From assembly GCA_022821495.1 (NCBI GenBank), contig JAJEDN010000007.1, positions 1 to 50,563 on the forward strand: a DNA stretch of 50,563 nt. Direction: 5' to 3'. The notes under the pieces are model-generated. The model was not told the origin of the DNA. It saw only the letters and a list, made by a program, of their open reading frames with translations, and ran no database searches. A program made the translations under genes and the position numbers. This stretch comes from Candidatus Poribacteria bacterium (GTDB lineage: Bacteria; Poribacteria; WGA-4E; WGA-3G). This document shows positions 25,417-33,956 of this stretch, one piece after another (positions within the stretch are counted from its first letter, which is position 1; each line of letters starts with the position of its first letter).

Positions 25417-26790
25417 ATGAAGAAACGCGTCCTCATTATCGGTTGGGACTGCGCAGCATCTGAACTCGTCTTTGACGCATTCAAAGATGATATGCCCAAC
25501 ACACATCGCTTAATGGCAGAAGGTACGTACGGCGAACTGGAAAGCACTATCCCGCCTATCACTGTGCCGGCGTGGATGTGCATGATGACCAGCCGCGATC
25601 CCGGTGAACTCGGTATCTACGGCTTTCGGAACCGCAAAGATTACGCCTACGATGCCTTGACGATTGCGAACGCCCACGCCATAAAAGTCCCAACACTTTG
25701 GGACTTGTTAGGGCAAGTTGAAAAGAAATCAATTGTTCTCGGGGTCCCGCTCACCTATCCTGCCAAGCCGTTTCCGGGTTGGATGATCACCAGTTTCCTC
25801 ACGCCTGACCGCAATCTACAGTGGACTTTCCCGCGTCGATTGTCGCGGGAAATCGATCAGGTCGCAAGCGATTATATGATAGATATTCCGAACTTCCGAA
25901 CGGATCGACGCACTGAGTTGGAACAACAACTCCTCAAAATGACATCCGAACGTTTCAAACTCGCACGCCATCTGATTAAGACCAAGGATTGGGATTTCTT
26001 TACGATGGTCGAAATGGGGTCAGATCGGCTCCATCACGCTTTCTGGCGGTTCTGGGACAAAACGCATCGGAAATATGAACCGAATTCACCGTTCTCAGAG
26101 ACGATGCGGAATTACTATCGCATACTTGACGCAGAACTCGGAGAGACGCTGGCATGCATAGATGACAATACCACTATTATGGTCGTCTCCGACCATGGGG
26201 CAAAACGGATGGACGGCGGTATCTGCGTCAACGAATGGCTTAAAAAAAATGGTTACCTAACGCTTAAAACCGAACCGCAAGAGATTACACGATGGACACC
26301 GGATATGGTAGACTGGGAAAAAACAAAGGCGTGGGGAGAAGGTGGATATTACGGACGGATTTTTATAAACGTTAAAGATAGGGAACCTCATGGAACCGTT
26401 AGCGCGGAAGACTATGAAAATGTCCGTGATGAATTGAAGGCACAACTTGAAGCAATCGTAGATGAAGATGATAACAATATCAACACGCGCGTCTTCAAGC
26501 CCGAAGAGGTCTATCGGGAATGTCGCAACATTCCTCCAGATCTCATCGTCTATTTCGGTAACCTCTTTTGGCGTTCAGTCGGAAGTGTCGGATACAACAG
26601 CATCTATACCTACGAAAACGACACTGGGCCCGACGATTGCAACCATGCAGAAATGGGTATCTTTATTATCAAACAGGATGGATCAGGACGTGGATACGTT
26701 TCTCCCAAAAGTCTGTACGATATTGCCCCGACGGTGTTGAACGCATTCGGTATCGACATCCCAGAAGCGATGCTAGGACAGCCGATTTAG
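25417..26790 (+). CDS. Alkaline phosphatase-superfamily (type I phosphodiesterase/nucleotide pyrophosphatase) protein
   Basis: A 457-residue member of the AP superfamily. The N-terminal metal Asp is in IIGWDCAASE, the probable nucleophile is Thr49 in PPITVPAWMCMMTS, and the metal cluster is completed by GSDRLHHAFWRF (Asp, His) and VVSDHGAKRMDG (Asp, His). These enzymes hydrolyse phosphodiesters, nucleotides or related esters; the substrate is not predictable. The ATG at 25417 is preferred to a TTG at 25390, which lies inside the repeat end. No clear Shine-Dalgarno. Its stop overlaps the convergent peptidase stop by four bases. Confidence 0.9.
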   Translation: MKKRVLIIGWDCAASELVFDAFKDDMPNTHRLMAEGTYGELESTIPPITVPAWMCMMTSRDPGELGIYGFRNRKDYAYDALTIANAHAIKVPTLWDLLGQVEKKSIVLGVPLTYPAKPFPGWMITSFLTPDRNLQWTFPRRLSREIDQVASDYMIDIPNFRTDRRTELEQQLLKMTSERFKLARHLIKTKDWDFFTMVEMGSDRLHHAFWRFWDKTHRKYEPNSPFSETMRNYYRILDAELGETLACIDDNTTIMVVSDHGAKRMDGGICVNEWLKKNGYLTLKTEPQEITRWTPDMVDWEKTKAWGEGGYYGRIFINVKDREPHGTVSAEDYENVRDELKAQLEAIVDEDDNNINTRVFKPEEVYRECRNIPPDLIVYFGNLFWRSVGSVGYNSIYTYENDTGPDDCNHAEMGIFIIKQDGSGRGYVSPKSLYDIAPTVLNAFGIDIPEAMLGQPI

Positions 26791-27698
26791 GCGGTTACGG
26801 CGTTCACAATCGCCTCTGCAACAACTTCTGCTGCCAAGATACCAACAGTATTTGCACTGCTTCCGGTATGTGCCTCTGTAGCAAGGGAAAAAAGCGTATC
26901 GCCATCAAACATCGTATGAGACGGTCGTATCGCACGGGCCATCCCGTCGTGCGCCATCTCCGCGACTCGATGCACCTCCGCAGGGGTAAGCGTTGCGTTT
27001 GTAGCAACGACACCAATTGTTGTATTTGTCCCCGGCACCAAATCCGCGTCCAGAAGCCGTTTAGTGATGTCCACAAAACCGCCGTCTGCTTTCCCACCTG
27101 CAACAATTTCACCAGTCCTCGGATTCACAACGTTTCCGAGCGCATTGACAACCACAAGCGCAGCAACAATCAAACCCGACTCAAGATATTTACACGCTGA
27201 ACCCACACCACCTGGAGAAGGCGTAACACCGGGTGCTTTGCCGACAGTAGCACCTGTGCCTGCACCGATAGTGCCCATCGCCACCGGTTCATCAGTAGCA
27301 TTCAGGCACGCCTGATACCCCATTTGCCGATCAGGGCGCACCTTTGCATCGCCGACACCAAGATCGAAAATAACGGCAGCAGGAACAATCGGCACGCGAA
27401 CGGGACCCGCAAGAAAACCGACGTTCTGTTCTTCAAGATACTGAACGACACCACCTGCAGCATCCAAACCGAAAGCACTTCCACCAGTTAGCAACACCGC
27501 GTGTGCTTTTTGAACCAAGCGTCCCGGACGGAGTGCTTCTGTCTCACGTGTTCCCGGCGCCGCACCGCGTACATCAACACCCGCCGTTACCCCTGCCGGA
27601 CAGAGCATAACCGTACATCCCGTCTGGGCAGTTGCGTCAGTGGCGTGTCCTACCTTAATACCTTCAATTGCAGTGAGTGTTTGATTTGTTGATTCCAT
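26787..27698 (-). CDS. P1-family (DmpA/NylC-like) N-terminal nucleophile peptidase
   Basis: A 303-residue member of the self-cleaving P1 peptidase family. Visible blocks are GIKVGHATDATAQTGCTVML, GVDVRGAAPGTRETEAL, LLTGGSAFGLDAAGGVVQYL and PGTNTTIGVVATNATLTPAE. Autocleavage in NylC occurs at an Asn-Thr bond, and GTN/TTIG fits that position. Members act as L-aminopeptidase/D-esterases or amide-oligomer hydrolases. No signal peptide. It reads against the phosphodiesterase-like gene, with its own promoter upstream. Confidence 0.92.
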   Translation of the reverse strand: MESTNQTLTAIEGIKVGHATDATAQTGCTVMLCPAGVTAGVDVRGAAPGTRETEALRPGRLVQKAHAVLLTGGSAFGLDAAGGVVQYLEEQNVGFLAGPVRVPIVPAAVIFDLGVGDAKVRPDRQMGYQACLNATDEPVAMGTIGAGTGATVGKAPGVTPSPGGVGSACKYLESGLIVAALVVVNALGNVVNPRTGEIVAGGKADGGFVDITKRLLDADLVPGTNTTIGVVATNATLTPAEVHRVAEMAHDGMARAIRPSHTMFDGDTLFSLATEAHTGSSANTVGILAAEVVAEAIVNAVTA

Positions 27699-27730
27699 AG
27701 TTTACACCGTATTTCAGAGTCCTGAAGATT

Positions 27731-27759
27731 ACTATAGCCGATTCCGATTCCATCTGCAA
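27731..27759 (-). promoter_or_regulatory. Predicted promoter of the P1 peptidase gene
   Basis: Minus strand: TTGCAG (27759-27754), 17 bp, TATAGT (27736-27731), about 33 bp before the start codon. Confidence 0.5.
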
Positions 27760-27781
27760 GAAATATTGTTTTCAGATTGTA

Positions 27782-27810
27782 TAGACTACATCTGAATATG
27801 CTGCTATAAT
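27782..27810 (+). promoter_or_regulatory. Predicted promoter of the LRR lipoprotein gene
   Basis: TAGACT (27782-27787), 17 bp, TATAAT (27805-27810), about 60 bp before the ATG. The -35 box matches only four of six positions. Confidence 0.45.
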
Positions 27811-27869
27811 GCAATTTATCCAATCTGAGTTGCTATTTTGTCCTACCAATCGCAAAGGATCTGAGTACC

Positions 27870-28919
27870 ATGAAACATATCTGCTTGCTTTTTGTGTTTT
27901 TCATTGTTTTGATAAGTTGTTCACCACCAGCACCGGTGGAAATACCCGATGCGAACTTGGCTGCAGCTGTGCGGGAGGCATTAGGCTTAGACCCAAATGC
28001 ACCTATCATGGCAGCGGATTTGAAAGAATTAGGATCCCTACGTGCTACATCAAGAGGAATCACAAACTTAACAGGACTCGAAAAAGCGACAGGTTTAACA
28101 CACTTAAATCTTTACCAGAATCAAATTGTGGAGATTACACCAGTAGCAGGATTAACAAAATTGAGGTGGTTAGACCTTTATGACAATCGCATCAGCGACA
28201 TTACACCGCTTTCAGAATTAGAACAGCTTGAGTGGCTACGACTTCATAGTAACCAGATCCGAGACATCACACCCCTCACCCAATTAAAGCAGCTTGGCTT
28301 TTTAGGGCTCTCGTTCAATCAAATTAGTAACATCAAACCACTCACTGAGTTGAAACAATTGAAAAGGTTATTTATCAATAATAACCAAATTGTGGAGATT
28401 GCATCACTCACAAGGCTGACACAACTGACGCATTTAGGGCTTAGCAGTAACGAAATTAGAGATATTGCCCCACTCACTGGATTCATACAACTAACGGAGT
28501 TAAGGCTTAACAAAAATGAAATCCGTGATACTACACCACTATCAGGGTTAGAAGATCTCAAAATGCTATTGCTGGACGATAATGAAATTGTAGACATTAC
28601 ACCACTAACAGAATTGAAACAACTGAGAGAACTATACCTCGCTCGTAACCAAATCGGTCACATCCCTAAATCTATTGAGTTGATGCAATTGAGACTTTTA
28701 AATCTCCAAGAGAACCAACTCAGCAACATCACACCACTTGGTGGATTGACGAGGTTAGAGTCCTTAAATCTCTGGGGAAATCAAATTACGGACATTACAC
28801 CACTTGCAAGGCTTCCACAATCCGCCGACGTGTGGCTTGAAGAGAACCAGAGAAAACTTTTACATAGAAGTGGGGACCTAACCGAAGATATGGGACCAAC
28901 CCACAAACTTCGCAAATAG
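27870..28919 (+). CDS. Leucine-rich-repeat lipoprotein (internalin-like)
   Basis: A 349-residue protein with a lipoprotein signal peptide; the lipobox VLISC puts the lipidated Cys near residue 17. A short cap domain (IPDANLAAAVREALGLDPNA) precedes about eleven 22-residue SDS22-type leucine-rich repeats with consensus LxxLxLxxNxIxDITPL, ending near residue 320. It should sit on the outer or cell-facing membrane surface and bind proteins or sugars. The stop is TAG at 28917. The frame continues in phase as IPNLEQNVEVAH to TAA at 28956, aligning with the C-terminus of the neighbouring paralogue (LRKQIPNLQLIEDNR). So a Gln codon probably mutated to TAG, trimming the last 13 residues. Confidence 0.9.
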   Translation: MKHICLLFVFFIVLISCSPPAPVEIPDANLAAAVREALGLDPNAPIMAADLKELGSLRATSRGITNLTGLEKATGLTHLNLYQNQIVEITPVAGLTKLRWLDLYDNRISDITPLSELEQLEWLRLHSNQIRDITPLTQLKQLGFLGLSFNQISNIKPLTELKQLKRLFINNNQIVEIASLTRLTQLTHLGLSSNEIRDIAPLTGFIQLTELRLNKNEIRDTTPLSGLEDLKMLLLDDNEIVDITPLTELKQLRELYLARNQIGHIPKSIELMQLRLLNLQENQLSNITPLGGLTRLESLNLWGNQITDITPLARLPQSADVWLEENQRKLLHRSGDLTEDMGPTHKLRK

Positions 28920-29025
28920 ATTCCGAACTTGGAACAAAATGTAGAAGTTGCTCACTAACAAAGCACGGTTTGATAGCCAACAGAACCTATTTTTAGGGAA
29001 TAAAATTTACAAGGATTTTAACGTT

Positions 29026-29368
29026 ATGAAACACCTTTACCCCCTTTTCCTGATTCTTACCGTTTTCCTCAGTTGTTCACTTGTAAAGTCGAAAATAATA
29101 CCTGATAAGAACTTAGCCGCTGCCGTGCGAGAACAACTCGATTTAGCCCCTAACGCACCTATTTTAGAAAAAGATCTGAGAGCGTTAGAATTCCTGATGG
29201 CTGTCGGTAGAGGTATAAAAAAACTGACCGGCTTGGAAAAAGCAACAAATTTATCTTAAGAATCTCGTCTGGTTAGATATCCAGAAAAACCCGATTCAAA
29301 ATATGAGTGCAATCCGTGAACTCCGAAAGCAGATTCCAAATTTGCAACTTATTGAAGATAATCGCTAA
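29026..29368 (+). pseudogene. Collapsed LRR lipoprotein paralogue
   Basis: The ATG at 29026 opens a lipoprotein signal (VFLSC) and a cap domain closely matching the preceding gene (IIPDKNLAAAVREQLDLAPN). The frame stops at 29257. In another phase, 29258-29368 encodes NLVWLDIQKNPIQNMSAIRE then LRKQIPNLQLIEDNR and TAA, the natural C-terminus of such a protein. All central repeats are deleted and the halves are out of frame. The intact first 77 codons could still give a short lipopeptide. Confidence 0.8.
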
Positions 29369-29395
29369 TCAAGGCATTAAAAAAAGGAGATAAAA

Positions 29396-30586
29396 ATGGC
29401 AAAACTGGCACTCAACGGTGGTGAACCCGTTGTCAAAGGCGGTTTAGGGAAAAGTTGGCCCATCTTTGATGAAACCGAAGAGAACGCACTTTTAGAAACC
29501 TTGCGGAGCGGCGCGTGGAACCGCCGCGAGAAAGTCGATGAAGCCGGTGAGAAGTTCGCTGCGTTTCAGGACGCAAAATATGGAATTCCACTTGCCAACG
29601 GTACAGTAGCATTACAGTGCGCACTAAAGGCTGCTGGTATCACTGCGGGCGACGAAGTCATCGTTCCTGCGCTCACTTTTGTGGCGACGGGGACATCGGT
29701 TGTTTGCGTCAATGCCGTGCCCGTTATTGTTGACGTTGACCCACTCACCTATAATATCGCCCCTGATGCGATTGAGAAAGCGATTACACCACGAACACGG
29801 GCAATCATCCCCGTACACAACGGTGGCTATCCGGCAGATATGGACGCGATTATGGAGATTGCCGAAAAGCATAACCTCATGGTAATCGAAGACTGCGCGC
29901 ATGCCCACGGCTCACAATGGCGCGGGAAAGGGATGGGTTCAATCGGACATCTCGGTGCATTCAGTTTCCAGATGGGGAAGACGCTCACCTGCGGCGAAGG
30001 TGGGATGGTGATAACAAACGACGAAGAACTCGCAGGAAAGGCGGGCAGCGTCGCACAGCTGAATATGCGGATGACAAATTTCCAAGCGACGCTTCTGCTG
30101 TGTCAACTCGAACGGTTTGCGGAACAGGTAGAAACGCGCGAGCAAAACATCGCGTATCTCTCTAAAGGTATGGAAACGATAGAAGGACTCCATCCGATTC
30201 CGCGCGACGCACGCGTCACGCGATGGTGTTTCTACTATTGGGATTTCCGGTTCGTCTCCGAAGAGTTCGGGGGTATTTCACGCGGAAGGTTCATGGAAGC
30301 ACTCAGCGCAGAGGGGATAGCATGTGGTGTCGGTGCACACGGCGAACCTATCTATAACGAAGGTCCCTTCGGGAATCCAGAGTTATTTGACCAACTCGGC
30401 TTGCCCCGAAAATACCTCGGCGATCATGCGATTGACTACAGCACACTCAATTGTCCAGAGGCAGAACGGGTCTATAGCGAAGAGGTTTGCAGTTTCGGGC
30501 ATTCCATGTTCTTAGGCGACACAGACGATATGCAGTTGATTTTAGATGCATTTCAGAAAATTCGGATGCATGTTGATGAACTGTGA
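29396..30586 (+). CDS. DegT/DnrJ/EryC1/StrS-family aminotransferase
   Basis: A 396-residue PLP enzyme. Landmarks are NGTVALQCALKAAGITAGDE, VIVPALTFVATGTSVV, the cofactor Asp in VIEDCAHAHGSQWRG, and the PLP Lys in GAFSFQMGKTLTCGEGGMV, similar to the AHBA-synthase/RifK version of the motif. Members transaminate keto-sugars for surface polysaccharides or form aminocyclitols. A strong AAAGGAGA precedes the ATG. It ends the plus-strand block and faces the octaheme gene pair. Confidence 0.92.
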   Translation: MAKLALNGGEPVVKGGLGKSWPIFDETEENALLETLRSGAWNRREKVDEAGEKFAAFQDAKYGIPLANGTVALQCALKAAGITAGDEVIVPALTFVATGTSVVCVNAVPVIVDVDPLTYNIAPDAIEKAITPRTRAIIPVHNGGYPADMDAIMEIAEKHNLMVIEDCAHAHGSQWRGKGMGSIGHLGAFSFQMGKTLTCGEGGMVITNDEELAGKAGSVAQLNMRMTNFQATLLLCQLERFAEQVETREQNIAYLSKGMETIEGLHPIPRDARVTRWCFYYWDFRFVSEEFGGISRGRFMEALSAEGIACGVGAHGEPIYNEGPFGNPELFDQLGLPRKYLGDHAIDYSTLNCPEAERVYSEEVCSFGHSMFLGDTDDMQLILDAFQKIRMHVDEL

Positions 30587-30646
30587 TTCGCGATAGCCGC
30601 CAAAAATCAGGGTTGAAAACACTTGTCGCAGGTGCTTAGAAAACAG

Positions 30647-30685
30647 GAAGAAACCCGCTACATCTTCTTTGTCAGGGGTTTCTTC
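30647..30685. terminator. Probable bidirectional terminator
   Basis: GAAGAAACCC (30647-30656) and GGGTTTCTTC (30676-30685), a 10-bp perfect stem with a 19-base loop, then TTATT. It lies between two convergent genes (ends 30586 and 30686). Confidence 0.5.
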
Positions 30686-31531
30686 TTATTCCAGCGTGCT
30701 TTGTCCTAAGCTGCTGACTCCGTTTCTGGTGGACATTTTCCAGATACCTAAGAGTGCGAGGAGCGATAGATTTGGAAAGAGTAGTGGCGCGAACAGCGGC
30801 GCGCCATAGAGAAATTTATCTATCTGCGTAACACCTGGGGCTTGCAGATCCGCTGTCAGGTGTAGGAAAAACCCCGCAATACCAACGACGAAGTTGATCC
30901 CCAAGACAATGACACAAAACCTAAGGAGAGCGGCTTGGTGAGGAACAAGAAATAGCGTTATCAAACATCCAACGGCGATAGCACTCGTAAACACAGGTAG
31001 CCATTCAGACGGGTTGAAAAACCCATTTTGCGCGTGGTCAAAAGCCGATAGAATAAAATTACCACACCACCCAAACCCCGCCATAAACACAACCCATTGT
31101 GCCCACTCTAAATCCGTATCTCGGATCATACCGTTCATGATTAAAAGCAGCCCTACCCCTGTAAAAGCCAAGGGTGCCACAAACGGAGCCGTGTAGACAA
31201 GATTCTTGAGGGTCAAATCAGAGAAGAATTCGCTGCCGAGATGAAAAAACATGCCAGAGATACCGATACAGATAGCACCCCACCCAACACCAAACCGGCA
31301 CCATGCTCTCAGCCGATCGGCACTCCCAAAAAGTGTTAGCACGAGCAGCACAGGCGCGGCTAAAGAAAAGTAGAACGGAATCCATTCCGCCGGATGTGCA
31401 AATGCGTTGACGGAGTGCGCTAAAAACACGTCAAGTGCCAAAAACGCAAGGTTCGCAATAATAAAAAAGTCGAGCAGTCTGGCAGCCAATCCCTTACGGT
31501 TTCGCAGCGTCTTCTCTGAGTTCTTGGGCAA
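30686..31531 (-). CDS. Internally duplicated 8-TM membrane protein, partner of the octaheme cytochrome
   Basis: I do not recognise the family. The 281 residues form eight hydrophobic segments that split into two homologous halves of four. The halves match at AHPAEWIPFYFS / FNPSEWLPVFTS, GMFFHLGSEF / GFFLHLTADL and LVYTAPFVAPLAF / FLYGAPLFAPLLF. Each half has one conserved His in FFHL/FLHL at a membrane edge, a possible haem b or quinone site (inference). The gene overlaps the octaheme gene by 38 bases from a TTG start at 31531 with GGAG ten bases before it; a TTG at 31489 is an alternative. The two proteins probably form one complex. Confidence 0.75.
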   Translation of the reverse strand: MPKNSEKTLRNRKGLAARLLDFFIIANLAFLALDVFLAHSVNAFAHPAEWIPFYFSLAAPVLLVLTLFGSADRLRAWCRFGVGWGAICIGISGMFFHLGSEFFSDLTLKNLVYTAPFVAPLAFTGVGLLLIMNGMIRDTDLEWAQWVVFMAGFGWCGNFILSAFDHAQNGFFNPSEWLPVFTSAIAVGCLITLFLVPHQAALLRFCVIVLGINFVVGIAGFFLHLTADLQAPGVTQIDKFLYGAPLFAPLLFPNLSLLALLGIWKMSTRNGVSSLGQSTLE

Positions 31532-32732
31532 TTCTTTTCAACTCCGTCATCTTTAACAAAAGTTCATAGTTTCCGTGCCACTGGACAAAATCGGCACCCC
31601 CCATGAACGCGCCATGTTTCGCTGTCCGACCATAATAGTGCCACAGATCGAAGTAGAGAAATTCGATGGGTTCGTCAAAAGGCGTTTCCGTCAATAAGCC
31701 TTCCTCACGCAGCGATTTCATCAGTGCCACCGCTTCCGAAATTTTACGGTTGGTATCCGCGACAACACCCTCAGCCTCCTGATAGTAAACCTCTACCTGT
31801 GAACTCGCATGGCATTTTAAGCACGTCTCTTTCATCGCGTCTTGACCTTGCTGATAAGTCGGACGCTTCTCAGAGACCGCCGCAAATAGCCAATACGAAA
31901 GTCGCTCGGTTGTATCGTGCGTCACATTCAAGCCGTCCAAACCGCTCAAATGGCACGTCACACATGTTGGCACTGTCATATCCGCTGTCGTGAGTGCTTT
32001 TGGCGGTGCTTTGAGGTTCATCTCCGATTTCTGCGCATTATAAAGCACACCGTGCTTCGATTCATGGTAAATTTCGATCTGTGAGTGATCAGGTCCCATG
32101 TGGCACTGCCCACAGGTTTCCGGCTCCCGCGCCAGCGCAACTGAGCTTGAATGTCGCGCATGGCAGTCTGTACACGTCCCAATAGAGCCGTCTGGATTCG
32201 GCTTACCTATATCGTGGCACCCCAAGCATCCAACGTCAATAGCACTCTCACCTTCTGCCATGGCTAAAGGGTTCGGAGGACGCTCCACCGCCCCCTTGTG
32301 ATATTTTTCAGCGAAGGCGATCTGTTCCGCTGTAAAATCCTTCGCACCCCATACCGCTGCCCAAGCCGGTGCAGCGTGTCGGCTTCGGAGGAACTGTGTA
32401 TACTCGGTTGTATGGCACTGGCTACAATTTTTCGCCGTGAGCTGCTTCGCTATTGTGAAACTCCGATGTGCCTGTGTTTCTTGATTTTCCACAGCTGTGT
32501 GGCAATCCAAGCAACTCACACCGTGCTTCGCGTGCTCACTTCGTTCGTATTGGTGAACAACCGCAGCTGTTTCCCGGCGATGGCACTCCGCGCACTTCCC
32601 TGTCGCCCGCACAAAATCAGCACTCGGTTGCTCTACTTCCATTGCCGGGCGTTTCGCATTCAGGATGAGTACAACCGTAATCAGGACTGCCCCAAGAAAT
32701 ACTGAAATGAAAACAGATTTAAACGACATCAT
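31494..32732 (-). CDS. Octaheme c-type cytochrome, hydroxylamine oxidoreductase (HAO)-like
   Basis: A 412-residue protein with one N-terminal membrane anchor or uncleaved signal (about 5-25) and eight CXXCH sites: CAECH, CLDCH, CSQCH, CLGCH, CTDCH, CGQCH, CVTCH and CLKCH. After the sixth comes MGPDHSQIEIYHESKHG, and near the C-terminus YGRTAKHGAFMGGADFVQWH; both are typical of HAO-family octahemes. HAO oxidises hydroxylamine, while relatives without the Tyr-haem cross-link reduce nitrite or hydroxylamine. The cross-linking Tyr cannot be placed with confidence, so direction is open. A membrane partner follows with overlap. Confidence 0.88.
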   Translation of the reverse strand: MMSFKSVFISVFLGAVLITVVLILNAKRPAMEVEQPSADFVRATGKCAECHRRETAAVVHQYERSEHAKHGVSCLDCHTAVENQETQAHRSFTIAKQLTAKNCSQCHTTEYTQFLRSRHAAPAWAAVWGAKDFTAEQIAFAEKYHKGAVERPPNPLAMAEGESAIDVGCLGCHDIGKPNPDGSIGTCTDCHARHSSSVALAREPETCGQCHMGPDHSQIEIYHESKHGVLYNAQKSEMNLKAPPKALTTADMTVPTCVTCHLSGLDGLNVTHDTTERLSYWLFAAVSEKRPTYQQGQDAMKETCLKCHASSQVEVYYQEAEGVVADTNRKISEAVALMKSLREEGLLTETPFDEPIEFLYFDLWHYYGRTAKHGAFMGGADFVQWHGNYELLLKMTELKRIAQELREDAAKP

Positions 32733-32766
32733 ATAAGCGTATCGACTCCAATCATGTCTCTACGTT

Positions 32767-32925
32767 CTAATTAGATACTTTGCCCCCAATCGCAACGAGG
32801 AACGCGCTATTTTCGTTGGTATGGGCCGAGTGTAGGACATCACCTGTGAAGGTAACTCCCTCACCTTTTTCAAGCGTTATTTTATCACCACTCGTTGTAA
32901 AACGGTAGTGGTATTTTACCTTCGT
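32767..32925 (-). pseudogene. Cupin-domain remnant
   Basis: Reading the minus strand from about 32925 to TAG at 32767 gives a cupin C-terminal half: YHYRFTTSGDKITLEKGEGV, then TFTGDVLHSAHTNENSAFLV and AIGGKVSN. An in-frame TAG (32928-32926) closes the frame on the left and no start is available, so the N-terminal part is gone. It lies between the sigma factor and the octaheme gene. Confidence 0.65.
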
Positions 32926-32996
32926 CTATGACTATTTTATCACAGCACTCCGTCCTTTTCAACCCAAAATAGATTACGATTGCTCCTGCCTCTTTT

Positions 32997-33779
32997 TTAA
33001 AAACCTTCTCCAAATTGTGCTTGCAGTTCTGCCAGTATTTTCTCCTTAATATCCTCCATCATCTTTTCTGACACTTGCTTGAGTATATCCCTGCCCATTT
33101 GTGTGTCGGGTATACTTTTTCCGAGTTGTCCTTGAAGTTCGGCGCGAATCTCTTTCTCTATGGTAAGGCTTAACTCTTCAACTACTTGCTGAGCTTGCTG
33201 AAGTTCCTGTCCACCTTCTTGTGTCATGGGAAATGCTTCTCCTTGTAAACGCTTGCGTGCCCGATGGAGCCGACTATGAACCGTCTTCACGGGCACACTT
33301 AAGAATTCGCCAATCTCTTTAGTCGTCATTTCATCAAGATAGTGAAGCACCATGACGGTGCGTTCATGCGCCGGGAGTTTTTCTAAAAGATTTTTGATGG
33401 TTTCATAATGATGCGCAATCCCTTCTGTTTCGCGCTGCTCCGATATATAACGTTTATAGGAGAGTTTTTCCAGTATATCCGTCCGTGTATCCTCCAGCGA
33501 TTGCATGGCTGGTTTTTGCTTTCGCAGCCAACCGATGCAAAGCCGATCGGCGATGACGTAGAGCCATCCGGCAAACTGATCCGGATTTCTAAGCGTTGAG
33601 AGTTTTTTGTATGCCTGAAGGAAGGTGTCTTGTGTGATTTCTTCTGCATGATGAAAATCGTCGATCTTCCGCCACGCGAGGGCATGAACGCTTCTATAGT
33701 ATTTTTCAACTAAGGTGGTAAAGGCTGTATTGTCGCCCGATAAAATACGGTGAATGAGTTGAGCATCATCTTTTTCCAT
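32997..33779 (-). CDS. ECF-type RNA polymerase sigma factor with C-terminal extension
   Basis: A 260-residue sigma-70 family protein. Region 2 (about 10-80) includes FTTLVEKYYRSVHALAWRKI, HAEEITQDTFLQAYKKL and FAGWLYVIADRLCIGWLRKQ. Region 4 (about 125-180) has LPAHERTVMVLHYLDEMTTK and EIGEFLSVPVKTVHSRLHRA as its helix-turn-helix. About 80 extra residues follow, Gln/Glu-rich and probably helical (ELQQAQQVVEELSLTIEKEI), perhaps a sensor or anti-sigma contact. No anti-sigma gene is adjacent. GGAGGATCCTG precedes the ATG. Confidence 0.92.
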   Translation of the reverse strand: MEKDDAQLIHRILSGDNTAFTTLVEKYYRSVHALAWRKIDDFHHAEEITQDTFLQAYKKLSTLRNPDQFAGWLYVIADRLCIGWLRKQKPAMQSLEDTRTDILEKLSYKRYISEQRETEGIAHHYETIKNLLEKLPAHERTVMVLHYLDEMTTKEIGEFLSVPVKTVHSRLHRARKRLQGEAFPMTQEGGQELQQAQQVVEELSLTIEKEIRAELQGQLGKSIPDTQMGRDILKQVSEKMMEDIKEKILAELQAQFGEGF

Positions 33780-33817
33780 CAGGATCCTCCGTGATTAATC
33801 ATTGGTTTATAATAAAC

Positions 33818-33925
33818 AAAACTTACGCATTTTTCGATAACTTACCTATTACACACTGCTGGGTTTTTGCTTGGGTATTTCTTCAGGGTTTAAAACCCCG
33901 CCAGCAAAAGGGCTGCGTAAAGTGA
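33818..33925. mobile_element. Degenerate TIR element
   Basis: Left end AAAACTTACGCA and right end TGCGTAAAGTGA are worn versions of the 12-bp terminal repeat. The inside has TAAAACCCCGCCAGCA, as in the 16636 element. It fills the gap between the ABC-2 permease stop and the sigma factor start. Confidence 0.5.
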
Positions 33926-33956
33926 GTAACCTCGCCAACATCGAAACGTTCTCCCG

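Noticed and set aside
26568..27200. 210-residue plus-strand ORF opposite the P1 peptidase
   Set aside because: Shadow frame: low-complexity composition, and it overlaps two well-supported genes.
28917..28919. Pyrrolysine or suppressed amber codon in the LRR lipoprotein
   Set aside because: No pylTSBCD genes in view, and the paralogue has Gln here; a CAG to TAG mutation is simpler.
31494..32732. Naming the octaheme gene hao outright
   Set aside because: The catalytic cross-linking Tyr cannot be placed from sequence alone, so the reaction direction is unknown.
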